Notes: generated by a model from the letters alone, not told the origin. DNA of 64,000 bases from Albidovulum sediminis (GCF_025380365.1 NZ_JAOCQF010000001.1:496001-560000), one strand, 5' to 3'; positions 18,120-26,944 are shown, counted from the stretch's first letter. A program made the numbers and translations.

Positions 18120-18592
18120 ACGAGACGCTCAAGGCCGGGGGCGGTGCCGGGCGCGGCGTGACGGTGGCGCTTGTGGCCTCGCTCGCGCTCAATCTGCTGC
18201 TCGGCGGGCTTGTCGCCGGGGCCGCGGTCCGGCATCACCGCGACATGGGGCCGGGCGACCGCGGCGGGCTGGCCTTTGCGCCCTATTTCGAATCGCTCGG
18301 CCGTGCAGACCGCGCCGCGATGCGCGAAGAGATGCTGCGCCGGATGCCCGCCCTGCGCGAGATGCACCGCGAGCGGAGCGATGATGTCCGTGCCTTCCTT
18401 GAGGTGATCCGCGCCGACCCCTTCGACCCCGAGGCCGCCGGGAAGGTGCTGGAGCACCAGCTTGGCCGCGCGTCCAGGCGGCTTGACGAAGGGCGGGAAC
18501 TTTTCCTCGAACGTCTGGCCGCGATGACGCCGGAAGAACGGCTGGCCTATGCCGACCGGCTGGAGCAGGCGCTGGGTCGCAAGCGCGACTGA
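18116..18592 (+). CDS. Periplasmic heavy-metal sensor family protein
   Basis: 158 residues: one N-terminal membrane helix (about 16-38, VALVASLALNLLLGGLVAG) and a periplasmic, mostly helical charged domain (REEMLRRMPALREMHRERSD; FLERLAAMTPEERLAYADRL). This is the layout of the CnrX/metal-resistance sensor family. It ends the EF-hand, sigma, membrane-protein, sensor unit and is translationally coupled to the gene before it. The expected role is to sense a periplasmic metal and release the sigma factor. The metal is unknown, and the histidines RHHRD next to the membrane are candidate ligands. Confidence 0.75.
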   Translation: MNETLKAGGGAGRGVTVALVASLALNLLLGGLVAGAAVRHHRDMGPGDRGGLAFAPYFESLGRADRAAMREEMLRRMPALREMHRERSDDVRAFLEVIRADPFDPEAAGKVLEHQLGRASRRLDEGRELFLERLAAMTPEERLAYADRLEQALGRKRD

Positions 18593-18775
18593 CACCGGGC
18601 AGATCGCCGGTCGCGCCGTGGCGCGGGCCGGCGGGCGGCCAGGGATACGGCCAGGGGAGCGGCCGGGGGTGCGGCGCCGGCCGAGAGAAGGGCGGCGAAG
18701 GTCGTGCCTTTCCCGCCGGTGCCGCGCGGCCGGGTTTGCCCCGAAACATTTCGATGGACGACCCTTCCGCAGGGT

Positions 18776-20155
18776 TCAGGCGGCGCTGCGGCTGACCGTC
18801 ACCTGGTTGCGCCCTTCGGTCTTTGACCGCAGGAGCGCGCGGTCGGCCGCGTCGAGCAGGACGTCGACCGAGGGCGATGCCTGCGCCGCGCCGCCCATCG
18901 CCAGCCCGATCGAAAGGGTGACGCGGGCGCTGTCGCCGTTGGGCAGGCGCACTGGCAGTTCCTCGACCGCGCGCCGGATGCGCTCGGCCAGGGTGCGCGC
19001 CGCGCCGGGCGCGGTTTCGGGGGCCGCGACCACGAATTCCTCACCCCCGATGCGGGCGGCAAGGTCGTCCGGGCGCAGGTTGGCGCGCAGGCGCCGGGCC
19101 ACCTCGACCAGGACGGCGTCGCCCGCGGCATGGCCGAAGCTGTCGTTGACCGCCTTGAAGCGGTCGAGGTCGAGGACCATCACCGCCAGCGCCGTGCCGG
19201 AGCGGCGCGCGGCCTCGTCCATCCGCGCCAGCTGGGGCAGGGCGTAGCGGCGGTTGTGAAGGCCCGTCAGCGGATCGGTCACCGCCAGCCGCAGCCCGTC
19301 GGCGAGCGAGGTGCGAATCCGGTCCGCGCGCCGCTTGCGCGCCAGCTGGCAGGAGAGTCTCAGCGCGATCTCGGCGGGCGGCGCGGCGCCGTCGATCAGG
19401 TCGTCGGCCCCGAGATCGAGCGCGATGGCCGCCAGCGATCCGGCCGAGCGGGGCAGAAGCAGGCAGACCGCCGAGTGGCGGCTGGCCGGGCGCGAGCGCA
19501 GGTCCGACAGAAGTCGCAACGTCGCCTCCGGCCGGTCAGCCTCCATGGCGACGAGAAAGACGTCGGGCACCGGGCCAGCGGCCGAAAGGCCGAGTGCGGC
19601 GGTGTCGTCGAGCACGACGATGCGGTCAGCCGTCGCCCGCGCCAGCGCTCGGCGAAGGGCAAGGCCGCGGTCGAGCCGCGGGGTGACGATGGCGACCTGT
19701 CCCGGCGCGTCGAACCCCGGTTCGGTTTCTCCGAAGCCGGGAACCGGACACATGGCGCCCCCGATGCCGAACTGCGCGCCGGCATCGCGCGCGCGCAGGA
19801 GCGAGCGCAGGCGGGCGAGAAGGAGCGAATCGTCGATCGGCTTCCAGAACACCTCCGCGGCGCCGGCGCGCAGCGACTCGATCCGGCGCGCCTCGTCCTG
19901 CCGCGCGGTCACCATCACCACCGGAATCTCGCGGGTGAGCGGGTCGGCCTTCAGCCGCGCGCAGACCTCCGGCCCGCTCATGTCGGGCAGTTCGACGTCG
20001 AGGAGGATGAGATCGGGCCGCGCCTGGCGGGCCAAGGCGATCGCCTCGCCCCCGCAAGCGGCCTGAAGCGTCTCGTAAAAGGCCGAGGCAAGCTTGACCT
20101 TGAGCACGATCCGGTTCGTCGCGATGTCGTCCACGATAAGGATGCGCTCTGCCAT
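18776..20155 (-). CDS. pleD: PleD-type response regulator diguanylate cyclase
   Basis: Makes cyclic di-GMP under control of phosphorylation. The 459 residues hold a REC domain with phospho-acceptor D53 (LILLDVELPD), a second, degenerate REC-like domain (about 150-270), and a GGDEF domain with the active motif GGEEF at 370-374. The allosteric inhibition site RPDD sits exactly five residues before it, so product inhibition is expected. Domain order and length match Caulobacter PleD. No divK is adjacent. Divergent from the DUF3572 gene. Confidence 0.93.
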   Translation of the reverse strand: MAERILIVDDIATNRIVLKVKLASAFYETLQAACGGEAIALARQARPDLILLDVELPDMSGPEVCARLKADPLTREIPVVMVTARQDEARRIESLRAGAAEVFWKPIDDSLLLARLRSLLRARDAGAQFGIGGAMCPVPGFGETEPGFDAPGQVAIVTPRLDRGLALRRALARATADRIVVLDDTAALGLSAAGPVPDVFLVAMEADRPEATLRLLSDLRSRPASRHSAVCLLLPRSAGSLAAIALDLGADDLIDGAAPPAEIALRLSCQLARKRRADRIRTSLADGLRLAVTDPLTGLHNRRYALPQLARMDEAARRSGTALAVMVLDLDRFKAVNDSFGHAAGDAVLVEVARRLRANLRPDDLAARIGGEEFVVAAPETAPGAARTLAERIRRAVEELPVRLPNGDSARVTLSIGLAMGGAAQASPSVDVLLDAADRALLRSKTEGRNQVTVSRSAA

Positions 20156-20244
20156 GATACCCGTCTACCCGCTTTACTTGTTTGCACTGTCCGCACATCC
20201 TGCGCCCGAACTGGTTAACAAAAGATTTCGGGGCGGCGGCGAAA

Positions 20245-20535
20245 TTGAGCAAGATCCGGCAGGAAGGGGCAGGTGCCGAAACCGTGGCGATCGGGGCGCT
20301 GGGCTGGATCGCGGGCGACGCGGAGTTGCTCTCGACCTTCCTCGGATCGTCGGGGTTGATGCCCGAGGATCTTCGCCGGCGCGCGGGCGAACCCGAAGTC
20401 CTGGCCGCGGTCCTCGATTTCCTGCTTCTGGACGACGCCTGGGTAATCGCCTTCTGCGATTCCGCGGGGCTGGGCTATGACCGGGTTCGGCAGGCGCGCG
20501 CCGCCCTGCCGGGGGCCGCACCCGACTGGGGATGA
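20245..20535 (+). CDS. DUF3572 family protein
   Basis: About 96 residues, function unknown. The sequence (AIGALGWIAGDAELLSTFLG...VLDFLLLDDAWVIAFCDSAG) matches the DUF3572 pattern of small helical alphaproteobacterial proteins, which often lie beside pleD. There is no ATG in the plausible N-terminal region; TTG at 20245 gives the usual family length, with TTG at 20182 as a longer alternative. Divergent from pleD with about 90 bases between. Confidence 0.75.
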   Translation: MSKIRQEGAGAETVAIGALGWIAGDAELLSTFLGSSGLMPEDLRRRAGEPEVLAAVLDFLLLDDAWVIAFCDSAGLGYDRVRQARAALPGAAPDWG

Positions 20536-20652
20536 TCGCCGCGTGCGGCGGGGGCTGATCGCCGCGAGCGGCAGGGGCTGATCACCCGGTCGGCCCTTGC
20601 CAGCCCTGGGCGAATCCGCCAGTGTCGCGCGGCTTTCAGGGCGGAGGAACCG

Positions 20653-21369
20653 ATGCGCGCGATCCGGGGTCTGGTGTTCGACAAGGACGGAACGCTCTTT
20701 GATTTCCGCGCGACATGGAGCGTCTGGACCCGCAGGCTTCTGCTGGAACTGACCGCGGGCGAGGAAGCCCGTGCCGCGGGAATCGGCCGGGCGATCGGCT
20801 ATGACCTCGCCACCGGCGATTTCGCGCCCGACAGCTACGTCATCGCCCACACCCCGTCCGAGATCGCGGATGCGATGATGCCGCATCTGCCGGGGACGGA
20901 TCGCGCCGCACTTGTGGCGCGCATGTCCTCGCTGGCGACCGAAACCGACCTGGTCGCCGCGACCGACCTGCCGCCGCTCTTTGCCACGCTGAAGGGGGCG
21001 GGGCTCAGCATCGGCCTGGCCACCAACGATTTCGTCGTGCCCGCGCGCGCGCATCTCGAACAGGCCGGGGTGACGCGCTATTTCGATTTCGTGTCGGGCT
21101 TCGACAGCGGCTATGGCGCCAAGCCGGAGCCGGGGCCGCTTCTGGCCTTCGCAGCCAGCGCGGGCCTGGACCCGGCCGAGGTGGCGATGGTCGGCGACAG
21201 CGTGCATGACCTTGTCGCGGGGCGTGCCGCCGGGATGCAGACCGTCGGTGTCCTGACCGGGATCGCGGGACCGGACGAGCTTGCCCCCCATGCCGACGTG
21301 GTCCTTCCCCACATTGGCCACCTGCCGGACTGGGTCGCGCGTGCCGGCGCGGCGGCTGCGGCGGGCTGA
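20653..21369 (+). CDS. HAD-family hydrolase (phosphoglycolate phosphatase-like)
   Basis: 238-residue phosphatase of the haloacid dehalogenase superfamily. Motif I is DKDGT at residues 10-14, motif II is the Thr in LATND, motif III Lys is in YGAKPEPGP, motif IV is VGDSVHD. The helical cap between motifs I and II resembles Gph-type phosphatases; the substrate is not determined. GGAGG lies before the ATG. A 90-base gap holding a palindrome separates it from mttB. Confidence 0.9.
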   Translation: MRAIRGLVFDKDGTLFDFRATWSVWTRRLLLELTAGEEARAAGIGRAIGYDLATGDFAPDSYVIAHTPSEIADAMMPHLPGTDRAALVARMSSLATETDLVAATDLPPLFATLKGAGLSIGLATNDFVVPARAHLEQAGVTRYFDFVSGFDSGYGAKPEPGPLLAFAASAGLDPAEVAMVGDSVHDLVAGRAAGMQTVGVLTGIAGPDELAPHADVVLPHIGHLPDWVARAGAAAAAG

Positions 21370-21380
21370 AAGCGCAAATA

Positions 21381-21395
21381 CGACACATTCTGTCG
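21381..21395. promoter_or_regulatory. Palindrome upstream of the MttB-family gene
   Basis: CGACA, five bases, TGTCG: a perfect 5-5-5 inverted repeat 62 bases before the mttB start codon. Position and symmetry suit a regulator binding site; the protein is unknown. Confidence 0.35.
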
Positions 21396-21457
21396 CGAAA
21401 GTTGGCGAACCCCGCGCACCGGCCTTCGATTGTGCAGGAAAGACGGGGGAGGCCGCG

Positions 21458-23011
21458 ATGTCCGACGATCTGAAACGCAAGCGCAGCGGGGGACGCACCG
21501 GCAACGCGCGGCGCGCCGGTGGCCAGGCGATTTCGCAGATGTCCTGGCGCATCCCGGTCAACCCCGACCGGCCGATCGAGCCGATGGGACCGGAGGGGGT
21601 CGAGGCGATCCACAAGGGCGCCATGCGCATCCTCAAGGACATCGGCATCCGCTTCCTCAACGACGAGGCGCTGGGCCTGTTCGCGCAGGCGGGATGCCGG
21701 GTCGAGGGCCAGACCGTTCGGATGGACGAGGATTTCGTGATGGAGATGGTGGCCCGCGCGCCGGCCGAGTTCACCATCACCCCGCGCAACCCCGACCGGA
21801 TCCTGCCGATGGGCGGCAAGCACATCCTGTTCGGCAACGTCTCCTCGCCGCCGAACTACTGGGATCTGGAGCGCGGCAAGGTCTCGGGCTTCATGGACGG
21901 GTTCCGCGACTTCATCAAGCTGACGCAGTATTTCAACTGCATCCACTTCGCCGGCGGCTACCCGGTGGAGCCGATCGACATCCACCCCTCGGTGCGCCAC
22001 CTCGACTGCGTCTACGAAAAGCTCGTCCTGACCGACAAGGTCGTGCATGCCTACAGCCTCGGCAAGGAGCGGGTCGAGGACGCGATGGAGATGGTGCGCA
22101 TCGCCGGCGGCCTCAGCCATGAGGAGTTCCGTGCGACGCCGCGGATGTTCACCAACATCAACTCCGTCTCGCCGCTCAAGCACGATTTCCCGATGATCGA
22201 CGGCGCGTTGCGGCTGGCACGGGCGGGGCAGGCGGTGATCGTGACGCCCTTCACGCTGGCAGGAGCGATGGCGCCGGTGACGATGGCGGGCGCGGTGACG
22301 CTCTCGATCGCCGAGGCGCTCGCGGCCATCGCGCTCATCCAGTATGTCGCCCCCGGTGCGCCGGTGATGATCGGCACCTTCACCTCCAACGTCGACATGA
22401 AGTCGGGCGCGCCCGCCTTCGGCACGCCCGAATACATGCGCGCGACCCAGATGACCGGGCAGATGGCGCGTTTCTACGGGCTGCCGCTCCGGTCTTCCGG
22501 CGTCTGCGCGGCCAACATCCCCGACGGCCAGGCGATGTGGGAAACCTCGAACAGCCTCTGGGCGGCGGTGCAGTCGGGCACCAACCTCGTCTATCACGCC
22601 GCCGGCTGGCTCGAGGGTGGGCTGATCGCCAGCCCCGAGAAGTTCATCATGGACTGCGAAGTGCTGCAGATGATCCAGCGCTACATGGAGCCCGAGGTCT
22701 GGGCGACCACGCCCGAGGACATCGCCATCGGCACCATCGCCGAGGTGGGCCCCGACGGCCATTACTTCGGCTGCCAGCACACGCAGGACCGCTACACCAC
22801 CGCCTTTTACCAGCCCTTCGTCAGCGACTGGCGCAACTTCGAGGCCTGGCAGATCGACGGCGCGGTGTGGACGCCCGAACGCGCCCACCGGATCTTCCGC
22901 GCGATCATGGCCGAGTTCGAGGCTCCGCCGATGGATCCGGGTGTGCACGAGGAACTCAGCGCCTTCGTCGCCCGCCGCAAGGCCGAGGGCGGCGCGCCCA
23001 CCGACTTCTGA
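21458..23011 (+). CDS. MttB-family (non-pyrrolysine) methylamine/betaine methyltransferase
   Basis: 517-residue member of the trimethylamine methyltransferase superfamily, whose members move a methyl group from a quaternary or tertiary amine to a corrinoid protein. The frame is uninterrupted, with no in-frame TAG, so this is a non-pyrrolysine homologue. Characterised ones use glycine betaine, proline betaine or carnitine. A full barrel is visible (PVEPIDIHPSVRHLDCVYEK; NPDRILPMGGKHILFGNVSS). No corrinoid protein, second methyltransferase or reductive activator lies in this window, so partners must be elsewhere. GGGGGA precedes the ATG. Confidence 0.85.
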   Translation: MSDDLKRKRSGGRTGNARRAGGQAISQMSWRIPVNPDRPIEPMGPEGVEAIHKGAMRILKDIGIRFLNDEALGLFAQAGCRVEGQTVRMDEDFVMEMVARAPAEFTITPRNPDRILPMGGKHILFGNVSSPPNYWDLERGKVSGFMDGFRDFIKLTQYFNCIHFAGGYPVEPIDIHPSVRHLDCVYEKLVLTDKVVHAYSLGKERVEDAMEMVRIAGGLSHEEFRATPRMFTNINSVSPLKHDFPMIDGALRLARAGQAVIVTPFTLAGAMAPVTMAGAVTLSIAEALAAIALIQYVAPGAPVMIGTFTSNVDMKSGAPAFGTPEYMRATQMTGQMARFYGLPLRSSGVCAANIPDGQAMWETSNSLWAAVQSGTNLVYHAAGWLEGGLIASPEKFIMDCEVLQMIQRYMEPEVWATTPEDIAIGTIAEVGPDGHYFGCQHTQDRYTTAFYQPFVSDWRNFEAWQIDGAVWTPERAHRIFRAIMAEFEAPPMDPGVHEELSAFVARRKAEGGAPTDF

Positions 23012-23107
23012 GCGCCGGAGCCGCAGCGGGCCGCATGGGGCCGCAGCGATCTTTGCCTTTTCTTAACCCGGCGGACGCTAGGCTTGCGCGAGGAGGGCAG
23101 GCTGGCC

Positions 23108-23677
23108 ATGCACGGACTCATCAATCGCTCGATCCAGTGCTTCCTGCGCGACACCTACGGGGCCGCGCTATGGACGCGCGTGGCCGCGGCTACGGATGTC
23201 TCGGCCGAGGGGTTCGAGACCATGCTGACCTATGCCGAGGCGCTGACAGACCGGGTGATCGACGTGGCCGCGCGCGAGCTTGACCGGCCGAGGGAGGCGC
23301 TGCTGGAGGATCTCGGGACCTACCTCGCCTCGCTCGAACCGCTGCGCCGGCTTCTGCGCTTCGGCGGCGTCGACTACATCGATTTCCTTCATTCGCTCGA
23401 CGAACTGACCGAACGCGCGCATCTTGCGGTGCCCGAACTTGATCTGCCCGACATCCGCTTGATCCCGGTCGGCCCCGACCGCTACCGCCTCGCCTGCGCG
23501 GGGCGTCGCGGCTATGGCGCCGTCTTCGCGGGCATCCTGCGCGCGATGGCCGACGATTACGGCGCGCTCGCGCTCATCGACGCCGAGGAGGGGGCGGAGG
23601 CGGTCGGGATCGAACTGTTGCAGTCCCGCTTCGCCGAGGGGCGGCGGTTCGACCTCGCACTCGGGAGCGGGCGATGA
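23108..23677 (+). CDS. H-NOX-like (heme NO binding domain) protein lacking usual heme ligands
   Basis: 189 residues with the H-NOX fold signature (MHGLINRSIQCFLRDTYG; FETMLTYAEALTDRV; VDYIDFLHSLDEL). The family binds heme and senses NO or O2. Aligning by eye to Thermoanaerobacter H-NOX, the proximal histidine position is T101 and the YxSxR heme-propionate motif reads YRLAC at 126-130, so both normal anchors are absent. H95 and H105 are nearby. The start ATG 23108 has AGGAGG 11 bases upstream. The stop overlaps the start of the downstream cyclase gene (ATGA), the usual H-NOX plus effector pairing. Confidence 0.85.
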   Translation: MHGLINRSIQCFLRDTYGAALWTRVAAATDVSAEGFETMLTYAEALTDRVIDVAARELDRPREALLEDLGTYLASLEPLRRLLRFGGVDYIDFLHSLDELTERAHLAVPELDLPDIRLIPVGPDRYRLACAGRRGYGAVFAGILRAMADDYGALALIDAEEGAEAVGIELLQSRFAEGRRFDLALGSGR

Positions 23678-24696
23678 TGGATGGCCCGCCCCGCCCCGCG
23701 CCGGCCGCGATCCCGCTGGACGGGCTGGCGCGGCTCTTGCCGATGCACGCGGTCCTGTCCGAAAGCGGCCATGTCCGCGCGGCCGGCCCGACGCTGCGGC
23801 GCATCTGCGGCGACATCGACCTTGTGGGCCGCCGATTCCTCGACTTGTTCGAGGTCACGCGACCCCGGCCGGCCCAATCGCTGTCCGATCTGTTTGCCAT
23901 CAGTGACCGCAAGATCATGGTCCGCTTCCGCGCCGACCCCGCGCGCCAGCTTCGCGGGCACCTGGTGTGCCTGGGGCCGGGCGAGGGGGCGATCGTCAAC
24001 CTGTCCTTCGGCATCTCCGCCGCCGAGGCGGTGCGCGACCACGGGCTGAGCCATGCGGATTTCGCGCCCACGGACCTGACGGTGGAACTGCTCTACCTGA
24101 CCGAGGTCAAGGCGGCGGTGATGGGGGAGCTGAAATCGCTCAACCAGCGCCTGCAGTCGGCCCGCAGGACGGCCGAGGCGCAGGCGCTGACCGACCCGCT
24201 GACAGGGCTGTCCAACCGCCGCGCCTTCGACCTGGCGCTGGACCGCGCCGTCGCCGGGGTGGCGCGCGGCGCGACCTTCTCGGTCCTGCATCTCGACCTC
24301 GACCGGTTCAAGCAGGTCAACGATGCGCTTGGCCATGGCGCAGGCGACGTGGTCCTGACCGAGGTCGCCCGCATCCTGCGCGCGCAGTTGCGCCAGAACG
24401 ATGTCGTCGCCCGGGTCGGCGGGGACGAGTTCATGGCGATCCTGACCGGCGCGACCGAGATTGACACGTTGGCCGGGATCTCCGGGCGGATCATTGCGGC
24501 GCTGGAACAGCCGATCGACTACGACGGCGCCACCTGCCGGATCTCCGGCAGCATCGGCATCGCCCGTTCGGTCAGCTACGACCGCCCCGATCCGCGCCGC
24601 CTGATCGAGGATGCGGACGCGGCGCTCTATCACTCCAAGCACATGGGGCGCGGCCGCACGACGATCGATCGCCCCGACCGCGACGCCGCCGCCTGA
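23674..24696 (+). CDS. H-NOX-associated diguanylate cyclase
   Basis: 340 residues. The N-terminal region (about 15-135: LARLLPMHAVLSESGHVRAAGPTL...LSFGISAAEAV) looks like the HNOBA domain that pairs with H-NOX proteins, and a coiled-coil linker follows (MGELKSLNQRLQSARRTAEA). The GGDEF domain has the active motif GGDEF at 249-253 and the inhibitory site RQND five residues before it, so it is predicted to be catalytically active and product-inhibited. Translationally coupled to the H-NOX-like gene, which is its likely regulator. Confidence 0.93.
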   Translation: MMDGPPRPAPAAIPLDGLARLLPMHAVLSESGHVRAAGPTLRRICGDIDLVGRRFLDLFEVTRPRPAQSLSDLFAISDRKIMVRFRADPARQLRGHLVCLGPGEGAIVNLSFGISAAEAVRDHGLSHADFAPTDLTVELLYLTEVKAAVMGELKSLNQRLQSARRTAEAQALTDPLTGLSNRRAFDLALDRAVAGVARGATFSVLHLDLDRFKQVNDALGHGAGDVVLTEVARILRAQLRQNDVVARVGGDEFMAILTGATEIDTLAGISGRIIAALEQPIDYDGATCRISGSIGIARSVSYDRPDPRRLIEDADAALYHSKHMGRGRTTIDRPDRDAAA

Positions 24697-25281
24697 GGCT
24701 GGACCTGCGGTCGGTCTGCCGCGCGGGCGGCAGGCCGGACATGTCCGGAGCGGAGGGGAAGAATGGCCCGGCGCGGAGGGCGCCGGGTGTGGCCCCCGAA
24801 CGGGCATTCGCGTGGTATTCAACCGCGGCGGCGCGGGGAAGGGCGCGCCCGCCCACGCAGGTCGCGCGCGGTCTGGCGGCGCCTTTCTAGCGGCGGCCTT
24901 GCCGCACGACGGGGCCGGTGCCGGTGCGGTCGATCCACTCCGGGCCGTGACGGGAGCCGGTGCCGATGCCCCTGCCGGTGGCCGGCACGGGCGGGACCGG
25001 AGTGGTGCGCCCCCGCCCCCCCTTCTGCCTCTCGCCTCTTCCCGGTCGCGTCCGCGCGTTGCCCGCCCTCGAACGGTCCCGTCCCCGCTCGCCGGCGGGG
25101 CAGCCGGTGTGCCCTGGCAGCGGCGCGGGGCGGGGCAGGAACGGGGCCAACTGCGCGCGCCGCGCGGTCTCGCGCCGCCCGCAGCCGCAGAGCGTCGACC
25201 CGAAAGGGGCGAATCCGGTTGCCATCGTCGTCGGTTCGTGACGGATTTACCCCTGCGGGCGCGCAGCGGCGGAGGATGGCG
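24697..25281. other. 585-base GC-rich gap without a supported gene
   Basis: Very GC-rich sequence with short degenerate repeats of CCGGTGCC and GGCGG type around 24900-25010. All open frames here are Arg/Pro/Ala-rich frames without stop codons rather than proteins with recognisable patterns. I see no tRNA, clear promoter or transposase remnant. The only functional element I can name is the GGAGG ribosome binding site of the SDR gene at 25271-25275. Confidence 0.6.
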
Positions 25282-26055
25282 ATGGGGAACACGGGCGGCG
25301 GCACGGGCGGCGGCACGGGGCGACTGCGGGGCAAGACGGTGGTGATGACGGCCTGCGGGCAAGGCATCGGGCGCGCCGCCGCGATCGCCTGCGCAGGCGA
25401 GGGCGCGCGCGTGATCGCCACGGATGTGAACACGGAGCTTCTGCGAGGCCTTCAGGGCATGGAGACCGCACGGCTCGACGTGACCGATCCCGCGGCGATC
25501 CTCGCCTTCGCGGCCGAGGTGGACGGGATCGACGCGCTTTTCAACGTCGCGGGCTTCGTCCACCACGGCAGCATCCTTGAACTGACCGACGCCGACTGGG
25601 ACGCCGCCTTCACGCTCAACGTCACCTCGATGATGCGGATGACGCGGGCCTTCCTGCCGGGGATGCTGGCGCGCGCAGAGGCCACGGGAACGGCCGCGAT
25701 CCTCAACATGGCCTCCATGGCGTCCTCGATCAAAGGCTTTCCGAACCGCACCGCCTATGGCGCGACAAAGGCCGCGGTGATCGGGCTTACCAAGGCGGTG
25801 GCGGCGGATTACGTCCGGCAGGGGCTGCGCGTGAACGCGATCTGCCCCGGCACGGTCGACACGCCGTCGCTGCGCGGGCGCATCGCCGCGCAGGCCGACC
25901 CGGCGCAGGCGGAGCGCGACTTCATCGCCCGCCAGCCGATGGGGCGGCTTGCCACGGTTGACGACATCACCCCGCTTGTCGTCTATCTGCTGTCGGACGA
26001 AAGCCGCTATGTCACCGGGCAGGCGATGCTGGTGGACGGTGGTGCCACGATCTGA
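25282..26055 (+). CDS. Short-chain dehydrogenase (sugar-acid/hydroxy-acid dehydrogenase)
   Basis: NAD(P)-dependent oxidoreductase of 257 residues. The nucleotide site is TACGQGIG, a variant of TGxxxGIG; the acidic residue in VIATDVN favours NAD; the catalytic Ser lies in NMASMAS and YGATK supplies Tyr and Lys. The sequence is like the DHRS6/2-keto-3-deoxy-sugar-acid dehydrogenase group. The next gene is an FAH-family hydrolase and a sugar-acid dehydratase follows on the other strand. This suggests the non-phosphorylative L-fucose/L-rhamnose type route through a 2,4-diketo-3-deoxy acid. Start 25282 chosen because GGAGG is 6 bases upstream; ATG 25276 is too close. Confidence 0.88.
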   Translation: MGNTGGGTGGGTGRLRGKTVVMTACGQGIGRAAAIACAGEGARVIATDVNTELLRGLQGMETARLDVTDPAAILAFAAEVDGIDALFNVAGFVHHGSILELTDADWDAAFTLNVTSMMRMTRAFLPGMLARAEATGTAAILNMASMASSIKGFPNRTAYGATKAAVIGLTKAVAADYVRQGLRVNAICPGTVDTPSLRGRIAAQADPAQAERDFIARQPMGRLATVDDITPLVVYLLSDESRYVTGQAMLVDGGATI

Positions 26056-26077
26056 GAACAGCGACGGGAACGGGACG

Positions 26078-26935
26078 ATGAAACTTGTGCGCTTTGGCCC
26101 GGCGGGGCAGGAACGGCCGGGGATGCTCGACGGCGCGGGCCGCGTGCGCGACCTGTCGGGGCGGATCGACGACCTTGCGGGGGCCGCACTTCTGCCCGAA
26201 GGCCTTGCCGCACTTGCCGCGCTCGACCCCGAAAGCCTGCCGCTGGTGCCCGGAACCCCGCAGGCCGACCTCAGGCTTGGCCCCTGCGTCGGCCGGATCG
26301 GCAAGTTCGTCTGCATCGGGCTGAACTATGCCGACCACGCCGCCGAAAGCGGCCTGCCGGTGCCGCCGGAGCCGGTGATCTTCAACAAGTGGACCTCGGC
26401 GGTCATCGGGCCGGACGACGACGTGGAGATCCCGCGCGGATCGGTCAAGACCGACTGGGAGGTGGAACTGGCCGTCGTCATCGGCAGGCCCGGCCGCTAC
26501 ATCGAGGAGGCGGAGGCACTGTCGCATGTCGCCGGCTACTGCGTGGTCAACGACATTTCCGAACGCGATTTCCAGATGAATCGCGCCGGCACCTGGGACA
26601 AGGGCAAGGGCTGCGACACCTTCGGGCCGATCGGCCCCTGGCTGGTGACACCGGATGAGGCGGGTGACATCGACGCCCTGCCGATGTGGCTTGAGGTCGA
26701 TGGACACCGCTACCAGGACGGATCGACCGCGACGATGGTCTTCCGCGTGCCCTTCCTGATCCACTACGTCAGCCAGTTCATGTCGCTCCAGCCCGGCGAC
26801 GTGATCTCCACCGGCACGCCGCCGGGGGTGGGCATGGGCCAGAAGCCGCCCGTCTACCTGAAGGGCGGCGAGGTCATGCGCCTCGGCATCGCGGGGCTGG
26901 GCGTGCAAACCCAGAGGGTCCGGCCGCCCCGCTGA
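26078..26935 (+). CDS. FAH-family hydrolase (diketo-sugar-acid hydrolase-like)
   Basis: 285 residues of the fumarylacetoacetate hydrolase fold. Metal ligands lie in DWEVELAVVIG (E-x-E) and NDISERDFQ (Asp), and the catalytic region includes CIGLNYADHAAE. This type cleaves C-C bonds of diketo acids, for example 2,4-diketo-3-deoxy-L-rhamnonate or -fuconate to pyruvate and a hydroxy acid. It follows the SDR gene by 22 bases, so the two steps are probably consecutive. The exact substrate is inferred from context. Confidence 0.88.
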   Translation: MKLVRFGPAGQERPGMLDGAGRVRDLSGRIDDLAGAALLPEGLAALAALDPESLPLVPGTPQADLRLGPCVGRIGKFVCIGLNYADHAAESGLPVPPEPVIFNKWTSAVIGPDDDVEIPRGSVKTDWEVELAVVIGRPGRYIEEAEALSHVAGYCVVNDISERDFQMNRAGTWDKGKGCDTFGPIGPWLVTPDEAGDIDALPMWLEVDGHRYQDGSTATMVFRVPFLIHYVSQFMSLQPGDVISTGTPPGVGMGQKPPVYLKGGEVMRLGIAGLGVQTQRVRPPR

Positions 26936-26944
26936 TCGGGCCCG

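Noticed and set aside
18593-18775. Small RNA or gene in the gap before the pleD stop
   Set aside because: GC-rich low-complexity sequence; no promoter, conserved ORF or convincing terminator seen.
21458-23011. Pyrrolysine-containing trimethylamine methyltransferase
   Set aside because: The frame runs 517 codons without an internal TAG, and no pyl genes are present.
23557-26316. 919-codon open frame on the minus strand across the cyclase gene, the gap and the SDR gene
   Set aside because: Antisense to well-supported genes and Arg/Ala/Gly-rich; lack of stops follows from high GC content.
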